64,000 nucleotides of DNA. It comes from Botryotinia globosa (taxonomy: Eukaryota; Ascomycota; Leotiomycetes; Helotiales; Sclerotiniaceae). The stretch is from positions 248,001 through 312,000 of the forward strand of contig RCSZ01000002.1 of assembly GCA_014898425.1 (NCBI GenBank), written 5' to 3'. Made by a program: the position numbers and the translations under genes. Below the pieces are notes generated by a model that worked only from the letters and a program-made list of their open reading frames with translations, was not told the origin of the DNA and searched no databases. This document shows positions 33,801 through 44,471 of this stretch, piece by piece. Numbering within the stretch: position 1 is the stretch's first letter; every line of letters starts with the position of its first letter.

Positions 33801-35599
33801 TCTTCGACACAGCTAAACTCACCAACTTTGGAGAGAACTTGATGCGCAGGCTTGCAGTTGACGCTGATATAGACCCTGTCGAATTCAGAACAGCACAAGC
33901 AGGTTTTACAGATCAAAGACCGAGTGCAAGCCCCGATAACTCAGCGTCAGTGAATAACGCCATGTGGAGAGAGTCTACTATCACATCCACAGCTTCATCT
34001 AAACTCTCATATCTCATGGACCAGATTTTTCTTCACCATACAGATGAGAAGATAATTGTATTTTACGAGGCCGAAAACGTGGGATATTATATTGCGCAGG
34101 CATTGAAATGTGTAAACATCGAGCATTTAGTGTACGCCAAGAGAGATTCAACATCGGAGCGTTCAAAATGTGTTGCAAAGTTCAACTCCGTCGCTGGTTT
34201 TCGTGTCATGCTCATGGATGTCAATCAAGCCGCCTTTGGATTGGATATGAGCGCAGCATCAAGAATTTACTTCGTCAATCCAGTATTTTCACCACAAGTT
34301 GAGGCACAAGCTATCAAGAGATCTCATCGCATCGGTCAGCTCCGCCCTGTACATGTTGAGACTTTGGTTCTGAAAGGAAGCATTGAGGAAGTGATCTTGA
34401 CAAGACGAAGCACACTAAACGACCAGGAACACACGCATCTGAAAAACATCCTCGAAGACCAAGCGATATATGACTGGATCAAGAATGTTCAGTTCTACCC
34501 TATCACGAGTGGTGATTTACCCGGTCCAGAACAACTTGCTCCTCTTTCTTACCCGCAACTCGCGTTTGGAAAGTTCAACAATTCTCTGAATAATGCAAAT
34601 AAGGATATGGTCCCTACGACGGAATTAGAAAATCTCGAGCCTCTTCCATCCCAATTGACTGAGAGCAGATACTCAGTTTCAGGTGGTGAAACTGCCCTCA
34701 ATGTGGCTCGATTAGGCGATCTACACCGCGTATTGGGGATTGAAGTTTCGAATAACATTCTTGCAATGTATAAGAGAGGACTTCAGGAGCGAATTCATGA
34801 ACAAGAATTGAGATTAGGTCGCTGGATTGATGGTTTAATGCTTTCGCATCAGATTGTTAATGTCTCTGCTAGTGGTGGGACTGGATCATCCCATCCTTCT
34901 CGTGGCGTAGGGTTTGATGCGAGAACTCGACCCGGATTAACTCTAGAGACCGGACAGGCTCTTCTTGGAAACGGAGAAGCAGAAGAGAATAGTCATAAGA
35001 ACGATGAAGATCATCCAGAATCTCCGCGAACAAAGTCCATGAAGACAGGATCCACCGAAAATGATCGGCACAATGCATTGATGATGCAATCGAGAGAATT
35101 GGCTGAGAAACAAGCAGAAGAAGAAGACAAAGAGGAGAGCCATAGCTCTACTCAAACACTCACCTTGCAGGAAAGAATGAGAGAAGTAATGGAGGAAACA
35201 GCTATAATGCAAAGCAGTGCCAGTGGAGTATCTACTAGTCGCCCCAGTGCTAGATTCATCCGTGGGTTTGGACCATCTGCTTCTTGGCCCGGTCTTAGTG
35301 TTCCCAGAGCTGGTGGACCGTCTGCTCATGCGCCATCAATTTGGCCATCAACTTGGCCATCAGTTCAGGGTACTCTAGAATCTGGACAAATCACTGGTGT
35401 AGAATCAACGAATACAGCACCGAATATTGCACTGACTTCCAACGAACCTGACATTGGGTCATTCTTCGCGGAGATAGAGGGGAATGCCACAAATGAAGGA
35501 GATGAAGACATGGAGGACGCAGAGGTTGCAGATGAAGCGGAAGATGAAGCTACAGGTGCGGAGTCCGATTCTTCCCACGGAAATTTGTATGATGCATAA
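30821..35599 (+). CDS. SNF2-family DNA-dependent ATPase/helicase (large, RAD5/SHPRH-like class)
   Basis: Exons 30821-30892, 30946-31406, 31461-31757 and 31933-35599 give 1498 residues; all junctions have strong GTAAG donors. The start is MAPPTPISDD. Helicase motifs: entry HPYQCETAAMMLQRE, motif I AENMGLGKS (~residue 334), motif II DEGH (~565) instead of DEAH/DEGH-type variants, SGTPTNGLHG as motif III, and the C-terminal lobe with IVFYEAENVGYYIA, LMDVNQAAFGLDMSAASRIY and motif VI QAIKRSHRIGQ (~1069). A Cys/His cluster (CEHCFGSPEASNCSC) lies between motifs I and II, but no RING finger is evident. It should remodel chromatin or DNA-protein complexes in the nucleus. The last ~350 residues are acidic, Ser-rich and probably disordered. 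The precise subfamily is uncertain. Confidence 0.88.
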
Positions 35600-36376
35600 G
35601 ATCAAAAAGATATGATATAGAGGACTTGATTTCAGGGTGGCATAGTTTGATGAGCGCATGCAGATAGAGGTAATATGGAAAGACATCATAAAAAACGCGG
35701 GTCTGTGCGATAGTTATGATACCTTGGCTACCCGTGGACTGTTTGGATTGATTTAAACAGACCCAGAGGGAAACAAGCATAGTAATGCATGCATAATGCC
35801 TACGATATGACACAATTTGAAGTTTTGAGCAAGGAAATAATTATGTTTGTTAGAGATCCAATACAGAAAATTCCAAAGTAAATCCAGAATCATTTCATTT
35901 CACGGTGCTAAAAGTAATATCTTTTTCTTTCCGCTCAAGAATATTCTTGACAAGTGACCTATGGGTACTATGGGAGAATTGTTTGGAATAAGAGGTAGAC
36001 TACAAAATACAGGTAGGAAGATGGTACATATCTACACCGAATTCTACTTATGTATGGATGCGTAACGTGATAACGTGCTTCTGGGACTAGCCAACTAGTA
36101 TTTGAAGTGAGATTGGAGGAGGGAGCTAGATCAAAGACACAGAGAGAAGGGGGGTCAGCCACAGATGGGCAGGTACTCGGGTAGGTAGGGAAATGTGTTT
36201 GTAGAAGAGTCGTGTCGGATAATCAAATATATTATTTGTGCATGGATATTATACAATGCGTGCATCTTTGCCATTTTAACAGTATACAGTATCGTAAGAG
36301 ATCCCTTACCTGCTTTTCTTCCCTATTTTCACGCTCCCTCACTCTCCTCCTTATTTGCCCCTTCCTACCCATGAGC
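35600..36376. other. Convergent intergenic region
   Basis: 0.78 kb between the SNF2 stop and the NDH-2 stop. No recognisable gene or repeat. Confidence 0.5.
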
Positions 36377-37990
36377 CTACCGCCTAGCAATCTCCCTCCC
36401 ATCAACCCAATTAGCAACCCAATTCACCACCACCATCACCCTCCTCCTCCATCCCCTCGTCCACGCAATACTCCCGCTCCTCCACGCCAACCAAGCCGAC
36501 GCGCCCGTCCAATCTTTCTTTCCCTGTATGACCCCATCACCTCGTCCTATATACGCTACTAAATCTTTCTGCTCATAGCTAAATGGTTTTCCGAGTTCTT
36601 CTGGATTCCCCAAGAGGTGTTGTTTCAGCCACTTTGCCTTTTGCACCGCGACTTCCGCAGTGGTCGGTAATTCGTTATTGAGAATATCGGCTGCGTCTCC
36701 GAGCGCGTACACATTTTCGATAATATCCGCACCTGCCCCTTCTACACCGTCGGAATCAGGCTTGAGGACTCTCAACCATTTATCTGTGAGAATCCTCTGC
36801 AATCCTTCGCTTTTCCTGCATTTCAAATCTTCGACGAGTTTCCCCGCTGTGTTGCCTACGGCCCATACTACCACTCCGAATGGAACCTCGCCTTCTTCTT
36901 TGACGGTCATACTATGTCTTTTAATTTCTTCGATGTGCTTCCCCGTTTTCACTTTGACGCATCCTCTGTTGTCGAATTTTTCCATCGCGTACTCGCTGAG
37001 TTTTTCGTCGAATTGTCCGAGGAGTCGATCTGCGACATCGTAGATACTTATCGTACATAATCCTTTTAGTCTCGGATACACAGCCCCCAAATGTTCCTGA
37101 ATCAATTCATCAATTTCAGCTGCCAGTTCGATACCGGTAGGTCCTCCTCCAACAATGGCAAAATGCAACATATTCCTTTTTTCTCGTTCGGAAATTGTAG
37201 GTAAAGAAGCCCGTTCCAGACAATCCAGAATTCCCTCTCTCAATCTCCTCGCATCCGGTACCGTTTTCATAAACAACGCAAATTCCTTGACTCCCGGTGT
37301 TCCGAAGGTATTTGTTTCGCACCCGGGTGCTAGGATTAATTTGTCATATTTCACATCGAAATGCGCTTCATCGTCTTTTATGTTACTATAAGTTGGGGAA
37401 TCCATCGATTCGCCACTTACGCCACTTCCTCCAATACAAGCTTTACATTTGATGGTTTGCGATTTGAAATCGACAGAAGTGACTAGAGCTTGGTATTTTT
37501 CGAATTTGGAATCTCGCCGACGAACAGGTTCTTCGGCGAGACGGAAATCGAAGATGGAACAAGCGGCTGAGGCGAGGAGGGGTGTGAGAGCCATCGTTCG
37601 AGAGGGCGAAATGGCGATTATGTTATAGGGAGATGTGGAGGAAGTGGTAGCGGAGAGCTCTTGAGCGAGTGTCCAGCCAGCCCAGCCAGTACCAATGATG
37701 GCTATGGTTGGTTTGTGAGGATAGGATTGAGGGTGTGGCGAGGAGTCTTCATTTGTAGATGTAGAAGGAGGACGGGATATTGAGGTTTTAGAGCCATTGC
37801 TTCTCGTGGTTTGGGACATGTTGAATTGAGATTTTGGATTGATACTGGCGGGGTAGAGACTGGGTTTCAAAACTCTATTTGGCATAGTTTTGAAGTTGAT
37901 TGAATTCCTTCCAGTATTTGGGGTAACAAAAGTGCAAAGATTTCGAGTACTAACTCTAAACTTTCCTCCCAGATAACCACTTTTATACAT
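36377..37990 (-). CDS. Type II NADH dehydrogenase / AIF-like FAD oxidoreductase
   Basis: A single-exon frame of 537 residues. The first ~90 residues are Ser/Arg/Asn-rich with few acidic residues, consistent with a mitochondrial presequence plus linker. Two Rossmann motifs follow: TIAIIGTGWAGWTLAQ (FAD, residues ~95-110) and FAIVGGGPTGIELAAE (NADH, ~270). Other landmarks are KLILAPGCETNTFG, VVWAVGNTAGKLV and NVYALGDAAD, the second FAD contact. The C-terminus has the hydrophobic/amphipathic membrane-anchoring segment SGSIAWTRGWRRRVMVVVNW. This is the arrangement of rotenone-insensitive NADH:ubiquinone oxidoreductases; an AIF/AMID-type quinone reductase is the alternative. No EF-hand insertion is present. 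Lies among accessory genes but looks intact. Confidence 0.85.
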   Translation of the reverse strand: MYKSGYLGGKFRVSTRNLCTFVTPNTGRNSINFKTMPNRVLKPSLYPASINPKSQFNMSQTTRSNGSKTSISRPPSTSTNEDSSPHPQSYPHKPTIAIIGTGWAGWTLAQELSATTSSTSPYNIIAISPSRTMALTPLLASAACSIFDFRLAEEPVRRRDSKFEKYQALVTSVDFKSQTIKCKACIGGSGVSGESMDSPTYSNIKDDEAHFDVKYDKLILAPGCETNTFGTPGVKEFALFMKTVPDARRLREGILDCLERASLPTISEREKRNMLHFAIVGGGPTGIELAAEIDELIQEHLGAVYPRLKGLCTISIYDVADRLLGQFDEKLSEYAMEKFDNRGCVKVKTGKHIEEIKRHSMTVKEEGEVPFGVVVWAVGNTAGKLVEDLKCRKSEGLQRILTDKWLRVLKPDSDGVEGAGADIIENVYALGDAADILNNELPTTAEVAVQKAKWLKQHLLGNPEELGKPFSYEQKDLVAYIGRGDGVIQGKKDWTGASAWLAWRSGSIAWTRGWRRRVMVVVNWVANWVDGREIARR

Positions 37991-39131
37991 CCCAAATATA
38001 TATTATACAATGTAGAGAAAACAGGGAAAGAGAATTCTTATCAATACCATGGATACTCGGGGAAGTGGTATGTCTACATGGTCCTCGACTCACATTTTGC
38101 CAGTAATTTGCATAGCTTGGTACGCGGTGGTTCCATGTACTGACGGCATTGACATCTCTTAGCGTATATGGGATCCATAACTGTCGTAATCTAGATCTGA
38201 TAGACTGATCGAAGATTCCATGGAATTGTGGTCTTGATAGGGATTCACAATTAGCAGAATGTGTTAACAATTACCTACCTGCCATATGAAAGTAATCCTC
38301 GAATTCGCTGCTGTCGCTGTGGAGAAAGATGTTCGATGTTTATCAGAACATTCCGAGATGTGAATTTTTGAAAATCGGTATTCGGAGTCCATCAATCATG
38401 ACGTAGAAGAGTGGAGGTCGCTCTGGACAAATCAAGTCCAGCCGCATAGCACGTGACTGACCTCCACATACACTTAACCGAGTAAAGCTAATCGTGCCCC
38501 GTGATTTAGTCTCTGAAAGTGTGAGTTTTATTGCACGTCTCATTTAAACTAGGTTTTAAAGTGAAATTTGTAGTACAAGTTGGAGTGTTGAAGCTTAAAA
38601 CTATCAAAGTTAGGAAAACATTGAATGATTTTTTTTATGTACACGTGATCCTCGGCCGGGTCTGAACCAGAAACTACCTCACTCGAGTGAGTGAGTAGTA
38701 TTATTTATGTCTTTGTGTTTTTCAAACAAGAAGGCTTCAAGATATCAGATTCATATGCTCACCAAATCTTGTAAGAACTTCAAGAATGTACTAGAAATTC
38801 TATGCATATACTCTATAACGCTTCACACAATGGGAACTGAGGAAAAGCAAAAGGTGTTGCAACGTTGTCGCTCTGGTCAAACTTGAAGAGCGAGAAGCTT
38901 TGTTCAATTGAAATTGTTGAGAGATTCTTGAAATCATTACAAAGAGGAGAGGGCTACTAGTTACGAGGGAGATCTAGCATCATAGAAATATCACCATTTC
39001 GCTGTTTAATGCATTGATTTCCTCAATTAAATTTGCCAATAAATTTTAGATTCTGAGACTTCCTACCCCATCAGCTTTCCTCAAAGCTAATTCGCCTAAA
39101 TATCTGCCCGTCTACTCAATCGTCTCTAGAT
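37991..39131. other. Intergenic region
   Basis: 1.14 kb holding the NDH-2 promoter side and the 3' flank of 2EXR copy D. A perfect 14-bp palindrome CTCACTCGAGTGAG lies at 38679-38692. No gene is recognised. Confidence 0.45.
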
Positions 39132-40274
39132 TTACCACGGAGCACCGTCAAATATCTGCGTTAATCCTTTATACCTATCCACGATAGTACCATCGGCATG
39201 AGCCGGTAACCAAGCTAGTAGAGATGGTACGTACATTCGAGGAAGAGGAAAAACTGAAGCGTCAACTTTGGCATCTGCATAGAACCAGCCCACCAAGCCT
39301 ATGACTGGTTCCCTAGTCTTCCAAAAATTCACGACGTCTCCATCCCGCGCGATGTTTCGAACGATAGCTTTTCTATAGTCCTTCCAATCTCTCATTACGT
39401 ATTTAGCATCTCCTTGAAGACTTAACCTTGCTGACTCTTCCCATGCTCCTTCTGCCTTATATTTCGCTCCCATACCAGTAAATTCTTGAATGAAGAAATC
39501 GCTGTCCATATTCAGGACCCGTAATTCCAATTTTTGACTTTGAATGGGCGAATCGTTGAAATGAAAATAGTTGCGCCCGTCGAGGAGGAAATAAACCTGT
39601 GAAAGTGCGGGGCAATGGAGACTGATCATCTTGAAAAAAAGGTGCAGACGGCGAAGCTCATAATTTATACCAATCATGTTTCCGGGAAGCTCCCAGGTCA
39701 TGCCATCAAGGGAGGCATTTTGGAGCGCTAGACACTTGATATTGGACATCAAAATCGTACCACCGTAGCTGTACAAGGTGAAAACGTTAGCGGCATCCAA
39801 CATGAGGATATCTTTGTCTGCTCTCATGTAAGTAAAAGCTCTCGTATTAGGCTTCGTAGATGCTTTCAAACGGTTTACCACTTCGTAATTACGAATATGC
39901 GGAGGAACCCCCATGACTGGATTCGAGATTGCGAAAGGAGTTTTCGTTCCCAGACAAGTGATTTCGATATGCTGAACGTTTCGATATACCTCAGCGTTCG
40001 AATTAGCACAGGCTTTGAGTAATGGGAGCATGCTGGGATTTGTGGGTATGTAAATTTCCAGCTGTCGAACTATTCTTCGCGCACTGTGATCGCGGGTTTC
40101 AGTAATTTCAAAAGCCAGATCGATGATTTGAGGGCTTGGTAGTGCCTCCTTGAAGATCGCGCATTGAACTTCCTTCGGGAGCCGGGTGAATTTTTCGAAG
40201 GTTCCATCGTGTGGATCTCGCTTATCTTGATACCCCTCTTCGGAAGGGTTTAAAGGAGGACAGTCTTTACACAT
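39132..40274 (-). CDS. 2EXR-domain protein, copy D
   Basis: 380 residues from the ATG at 40274 (MCKDCPPLNPSEEG). I chose this start because a TATATAA box lies about 135 bp upstream, inside the otherwise open frame. First motif: FTRLPKEVQCAIFKEALP. Second motif: LLKACANSNAEVYRN, again with the ExR arginine lost. Further shared features are FTYMRADKDILMLDAA, YGGTILMSNIKCLAL, SLHCPALSQVYFLLD, VNFWKTREPVIGLVGW and the tail LPAHADGTIVDRYKGLTQIF followed by DGAPW. It is in opposite orientation to its neighbours. Function unknown; single exon; no sign of decay. Confidence 0.82.
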   Translation of the reverse strand: MCKDCPPLNPSEEGYQDKRDPHDGTFEKFTRLPKEVQCAIFKEALPSPQIIDLAFEITETRDHSARRIVRQLEIYIPTNPSMLPLLKACANSNAEVYRNVQHIEITCLGTKTPFAISNPVMGVPPHIRNYEVVNRLKASTKPNTRAFTYMRADKDILMLDAANVFTLYSYGGTILMSNIKCLALQNASLDGMTWELPGNMIGINYELRRLHLFFKMISLHCPALSQVYFLLDGRNYFHFNDSPIQSQKLELRVLNMDSDFFIQEFTGMGAKYKAEGAWEESARLSLQGDAKYVMRDWKDYRKAIVRNIARDGDVVNFWKTREPVIGLVGWFYADAKVDASVFPLPRMYVPSLLAWLPAHADGTIVDRYKGLTQIFDGAPW

Positions 40275-40996
40275 GGTGTGGTACAAAGAAGAATTCGTCA
40301 ATCTGATGGGTATGTTTATTCTTTCATGACAGTTTTGGGGCGTGCTGAGAGTCGAGGTTGCAATTTCGAAGGTTGAGGTGATAGAACCGAGAAGCTTTCT
40401 CTTGTGAATTATATAGTAGAGTCTGAAGGGTACGGTCGAGAAAAATAGGCGCACCAGTTTTATAGTTCAAGCTTCACTATTTACACAATTGGCAGATGGT
40501 CTATGTACGGTTTGTTTACATCGATAGGAGGATATTCAAGTCAGGCCGTATTTGACCATCAAAATCAACACATTGGTCAGCATTGATTGAGTTCTCATGG
40601 TACCGTAGACTCAATTACGAAACTCATCTCTAGGAATAGCTAAATATTCCCCAATTGGCACACCCCACTGGTCATTCTATGGTGCAGCAAGCTCTAATAA
40701 GTAGATGTGAATGATTTGATGAATTTCTGGACAATACCGTCGACAGTGGATGAGATACATAGTATTAATAGGCTTCTTGGTACTGGGGAGAGATCACGTA
40801 AGGCTAAATCACCCGTGATATGTTACAAAGCAGCTAAGCGTAGTCGCTCACACGGCACATACCACATGCCTCTAGCGAACTCACTTTTCTCACAAGAATT
40901 TCATTTTCCAAAGAACCTCTCCAACTACTCACTTGATTATCTAAGAATAATTTCTCAAGCTACTTTCAGATTTCGAACATCTTACGATTCAACGCC
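40275..40996. other. Divergent region between 2EXR copy D and relic E
   Basis: 0.72 kb. The minus-strand TATA box of copy D is at 40409-40415. Pyrimidine-rich leader-like sequence precedes the ATG of relic E. A small frame at 40707-41036 overlaps that leader and has no features. Confidence 0.4.
40409..40415 (-). promoter_or_regulatory. Probable TATA box of 2EXR copy D
   Basis: TATATAA on the minus strand, about 135 bp upstream of the chosen ATG at 40274. It argues that the open frame extending further upstream is not coding. Confidence 0.4.
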
Positions 40997-42060
40997 ATGT
41001 CACTCGAAATCACCCATTCTCAAAATAATGATATGACTCCTCTCAAAGAGGAAACAGCTGATGAGGAAATTCAATGTAAGTAATCTTCCATAGAATTCAA
41101 CAATCTAGACTGGCAGAGTGTACAGAGACTTTCAATACCCAGAACAAGTCAAACATTAGAAATTAGCTCAATAGTTATGAAATTGAAAGTGCCGGTCTTT
41201 GGGACAGCTGTTCAGACTATCAAACCCCAAAACTCTGTCATCAACAACGACGTCATCGCTAACACTACGAAGTTGTGATTAATCCACCGCTTCCACGAAT
41301 CTAAGATTCCACTGGAGACACTAAAACCTTTCATAAGTTCGGTGCCTTACCTCGAAAGTTGCAATGGAGGATATTCAAGAATGCGATGCCAGCCTCGCGC
41401 GTCGTTCGATGGGCGGAGCGAGTTCCTCGACGTAATTACTGGCCCGCAAGTGATGTACCCCATCCCTTGTTCGATCAATGGAAGTTTCCCGGTCTGTTAT
41501 CGTTACTGCAAGCATGCTCGGTTTCCAACCATCAGTAAGTGTTGACGCTGGATTTGTCCAGATCCTGTCTGAGCGTGGAAGAGGCAGAGCGCCCCCCTTG
41601 AATTGGAAGTGGAAGCATTATACCTTTATGCGGCCTGATCAAGATATTATTCTCCTGGATTGCTCGGATCTTGTTCAGTTGAGATAGCCTTGACCTTCTC
41701 AAATTGAGTTACAAGTGTTATATAATGAGGACCAACCAAGATGAAGAGTTCAAGATAGGTTCAAAATTGAGAAAAATGCTCAAGAGTGCCTCGAATCTAT
41801 ATTCTCAGCTTCAAGAAGTATTTATGGAGATGTAACAAAGCAGGGAGCAGAGAGTGGTGGCGTACTGGAAGAAAGTTCAGGTGGTTCCTGTTATAAATTG
41901 CGGATCGCAGAACTTTTACGATGATTCAAATCTCTTCTTTTCGGACTTAGATGCCTATGGGGGTCGAAATGATAATGGTACTTTGGAGACTACAACTTGG
42001 GGATGGAAAGACGATGAGTGGGATAAAAATGGGATTTTTGCTTGTGCAGAGCCGAGTTAG
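40997..42060 (+). pseudogene. 2EXR-domain relic, copy E
   Basis: Pieces of a 2EXR gene are still in order but broken. An ATG at 40997 opens a short acidic exon (MSLEITHSQNNDMTPLKEE) ending in a good GTAAGTAATC donor, as in copy F. Near 41340 the first motif is readable as GALPRKLQWRIFKNAMP. Later come YTFMRPDQDIILLDCSDLV (about 41621-41680), immediately followed by stop codons where paralogues have the GG...LAL segment. A last piece VVAYWKKVQVVPVIN (~41854) carries the family [YF]WK motif. The HCPAL region and the second ExR motif are missing, and the C-terminal QIF..PW tail is not found. It is a decayed paralogue rather than a functional gene. Confidence 0.7.
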
Positions 42061-42762
42061 TGTTTGACAGTTCATGTTGGATAGACGACTTAAGACAGTT
42101 GAGGGAAAATAACAATACTTTCTGTTTATTGTTTTGGAAACTTTCCAAGAAAATATGGGATGGCAATAAACATAGTAATGTAGAGAATGTATCTTTACCT
42201 ACCAAATAAGTTTAAGTTTAAATTCAATGCATCAGAGTGATTTAAGGGGAAGTAATAAGTAATGTATACTATTCATTTTCTAGTTAATGATGACGGTATG
42301 GAATCAGATTCAAACTCTAAGATCCACACAATGCAACTCCTTTTGCAGATTAATTGTATACTAGGTATTCACTCTATTCTATGAGAGATCTTAAATCATC
42401 ATTGTCTCCTAATTAGTTGTCATCTGAAGATTCACTCAAAGAACAAACCGCATCTACCCGAAGTTTCCTTGATTTCCTTGATTTCGGCTCGAATGTCGGC
42501 TGTAACTATACAGCTAGCCTTGTGCTTCAAGAGTGTTTGTTAATAAGTTCTTGAAGTCTTTGTGGGTTTCAGTTTGACTTTGCAATCCATTCTGGTCACA
42601 CCACAAAAGTGGTAGTTTTCATCCACGGATCATCTACAGATTATCTACATCGATTCTATCGAATCGATAAACTTCTCTCCATTTTATTGTAACAACTTTC
42701 AATACTTCAACATCCAAGAATTCAGAACTTGAATCTGCGACAAATAATACACCACAGCAACA
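42061..42762. other. Intergenic region
   Basis: 0.70 kb between relic E and copy F. AT-leaning; contains a repeated TTCCTTGATTTCCTTGATTTC near 42466-42487. Nothing else recognised. Confidence 0.4.
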
Positions 42763-44157
42763 ATGTCAACACTTTTGACTGAAAATGACACATCTGATTC
42801 AGAATGTTCAAGCTCGTACGATGAATCTTCCAATGAAGATTCTGAAGGTAAAATTGATTGCAAAAATGTTTTTTGGAAGATTTCCTAACAAAGCACAGGA
42901 GAAGAAAACCTATCAGCAAGTTTATCGGCAGATGGAAGAGATCTTGATGAGGATTCCATAGCACCAAATGATGCTCCAGTATCCGAAAGCACTGTTGGTA
43001 AGATCTCATGTATTTTATTATATCTTTTTGCACATACATTCTAATGAAATATCGTTTTAGAAACACCTCAATCAGACTCTTCCGACTCAACCAATCCACC
43101 CGAAACCGCACCTCAAACCATGACAGAATTCCACCCCTTTAGTCGATTTCCTGCAGAGCTGCAGGAAATGGTCTTCAAGTTGGCATTGCCTGTCTCTGAT
43201 GCACTTCTCTTGAAGTTTGAGATCTTCATTCGGGAGCATCCTACTACGATTCACAAGAACATGAAAACAGGAGAGACTCACTACTCGGAATATGATTTTA
43301 CTATCACAAGCTCTGCCCAGAGTGATAAATCTCCTCCTTTATTGCCACTTTTACTAGCATGTAAAGTTTCTAATAAAGCTGTATCAAGCGGCGGATATGA
43401 AAAAATTGCCATCTCCTTTCCTGACAACAACAATCGACAGAACAACTATGTTATGGAGCAAAAGCCTCACCTGAAATTCGAATATCTTTCATTGCCACCT
43501 CCACAGCGCAATCATATTTGGCTACGTCCTGCCAAGGATACATTGGTGGTTTACGCCCAAAATTTCGTGATGCTGTATCAACATGGCGGCTCCATGAACC
43601 TTTCTACTATTACCCATCTGGCTGTACACAACTTGGCAGAAAGAGATCGGCATAATGGCAATAAAGTTAAAACTCGGAATCTCTGGAAATGGGTCTTCAT
43701 TATTGCAGAAAAGCACTGCCCGGCATTGAAGAAACTCAGTCTCCTTCTCGGTATCGATTTTACAGAAAATTACTATGATGATGAATCCGCCGCTGAAAGT
43801 GATACACATCAAATCATTATTGATGTTGATGAAAAGTTCTATCAACTCGATTTTCACGATGAATCATATGGTGGACGCTCCGTGAAAAGCGGTGAACGAT
43901 TTGGAATCGAAGAGCTGTTTATAGAAGAAAGGAATGTTGCTGAGCTGAGGGAGACATCAAGTGTACTACCAGAGTATTTGAGTGAGCATATGGACGACGA
44001 AAATAAAGCCAAGTATTGGAAGAATGTCGATGTAATCCCTGGCTTCAGAGCTAGGCCCTATGACTTCGAAAATGGAACGAAAAGTGCAACGAAGATAATG
44101 GGTGTGGGCGCCTGGGTACCTCAGGATGCTAAGGGACAGCTGATTTACAGGGCCTAG
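42763..44157 (+). CDS. 2EXR-domain protein, copy F (three exons, shortened tail)
   Basis: Exons 42763-42847, 42899-42997 and 43061-44157 give 426 residues. The first two exons encode an acidic Ser/Asp/Glu-rich leader (MSTLLTENDTSDSECSSSYD). The 2EXR part begins FHPFSRFPAELQEMVFKLAL, and the second motif is LLACKVSNKAV. Shared features: IWLRPAKDTLVVYAQN, GGSMNLSTITHLAV, KHCPALKKLSLLL, KYWKNVDVIPGF. The protein ends LIYRA followed by TAG, exactly where paralogues read YKGL and continue QIF.G.PW. The downstream DNA still encodes a vaguely similar QRFFE, so the tail appears to have been lost by a nonsense change. Whether the shortened protein works is unknown. The acidic leader exons resemble relic E, suggesting a common duplication. 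Confidence 0.82.
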
Positions 44158-44471
44158 AAAGGGTATTGTACTCAGAGATTCTTCGAGATTATGAAAGTAG
44201 TGGTTTTCTAGACGAGAGATTTGGTAGTCTGGGATATGGCTCGGAAGTGTGGCAACATGTAGAGACTGAGGATCTTGCTTCTTCGTCAGCGCTACTATTT
44301 GCTGAATAGGATTACAAACACGGAGTGCTGATATCTCGAGGACTGGGACATTAGGATAGTAGGATTATGCTATAAATCACATATTAAATGATTGGAAAGA
44401 TTCTAGCGTGCTATTAGATCTTGTGACAACTGCTGCTCAATCACACTCCAAAATGGAAAGCAAAAGTGACA
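44158..44471. other. Convergent intergenic gap
   Basis: 314 bp between the stops of 2EXR copy F and the AAA protein. No features beyond the lost tail of copy F just after 44157. Confidence 0.5.

Noticed and set aside
38679..38692. Perfect 14-bp palindrome CTCACTCGAGTGAG
   Set aside because: Single occurrence without positional context; probably chance or a simple factor site that cannot be assigned.
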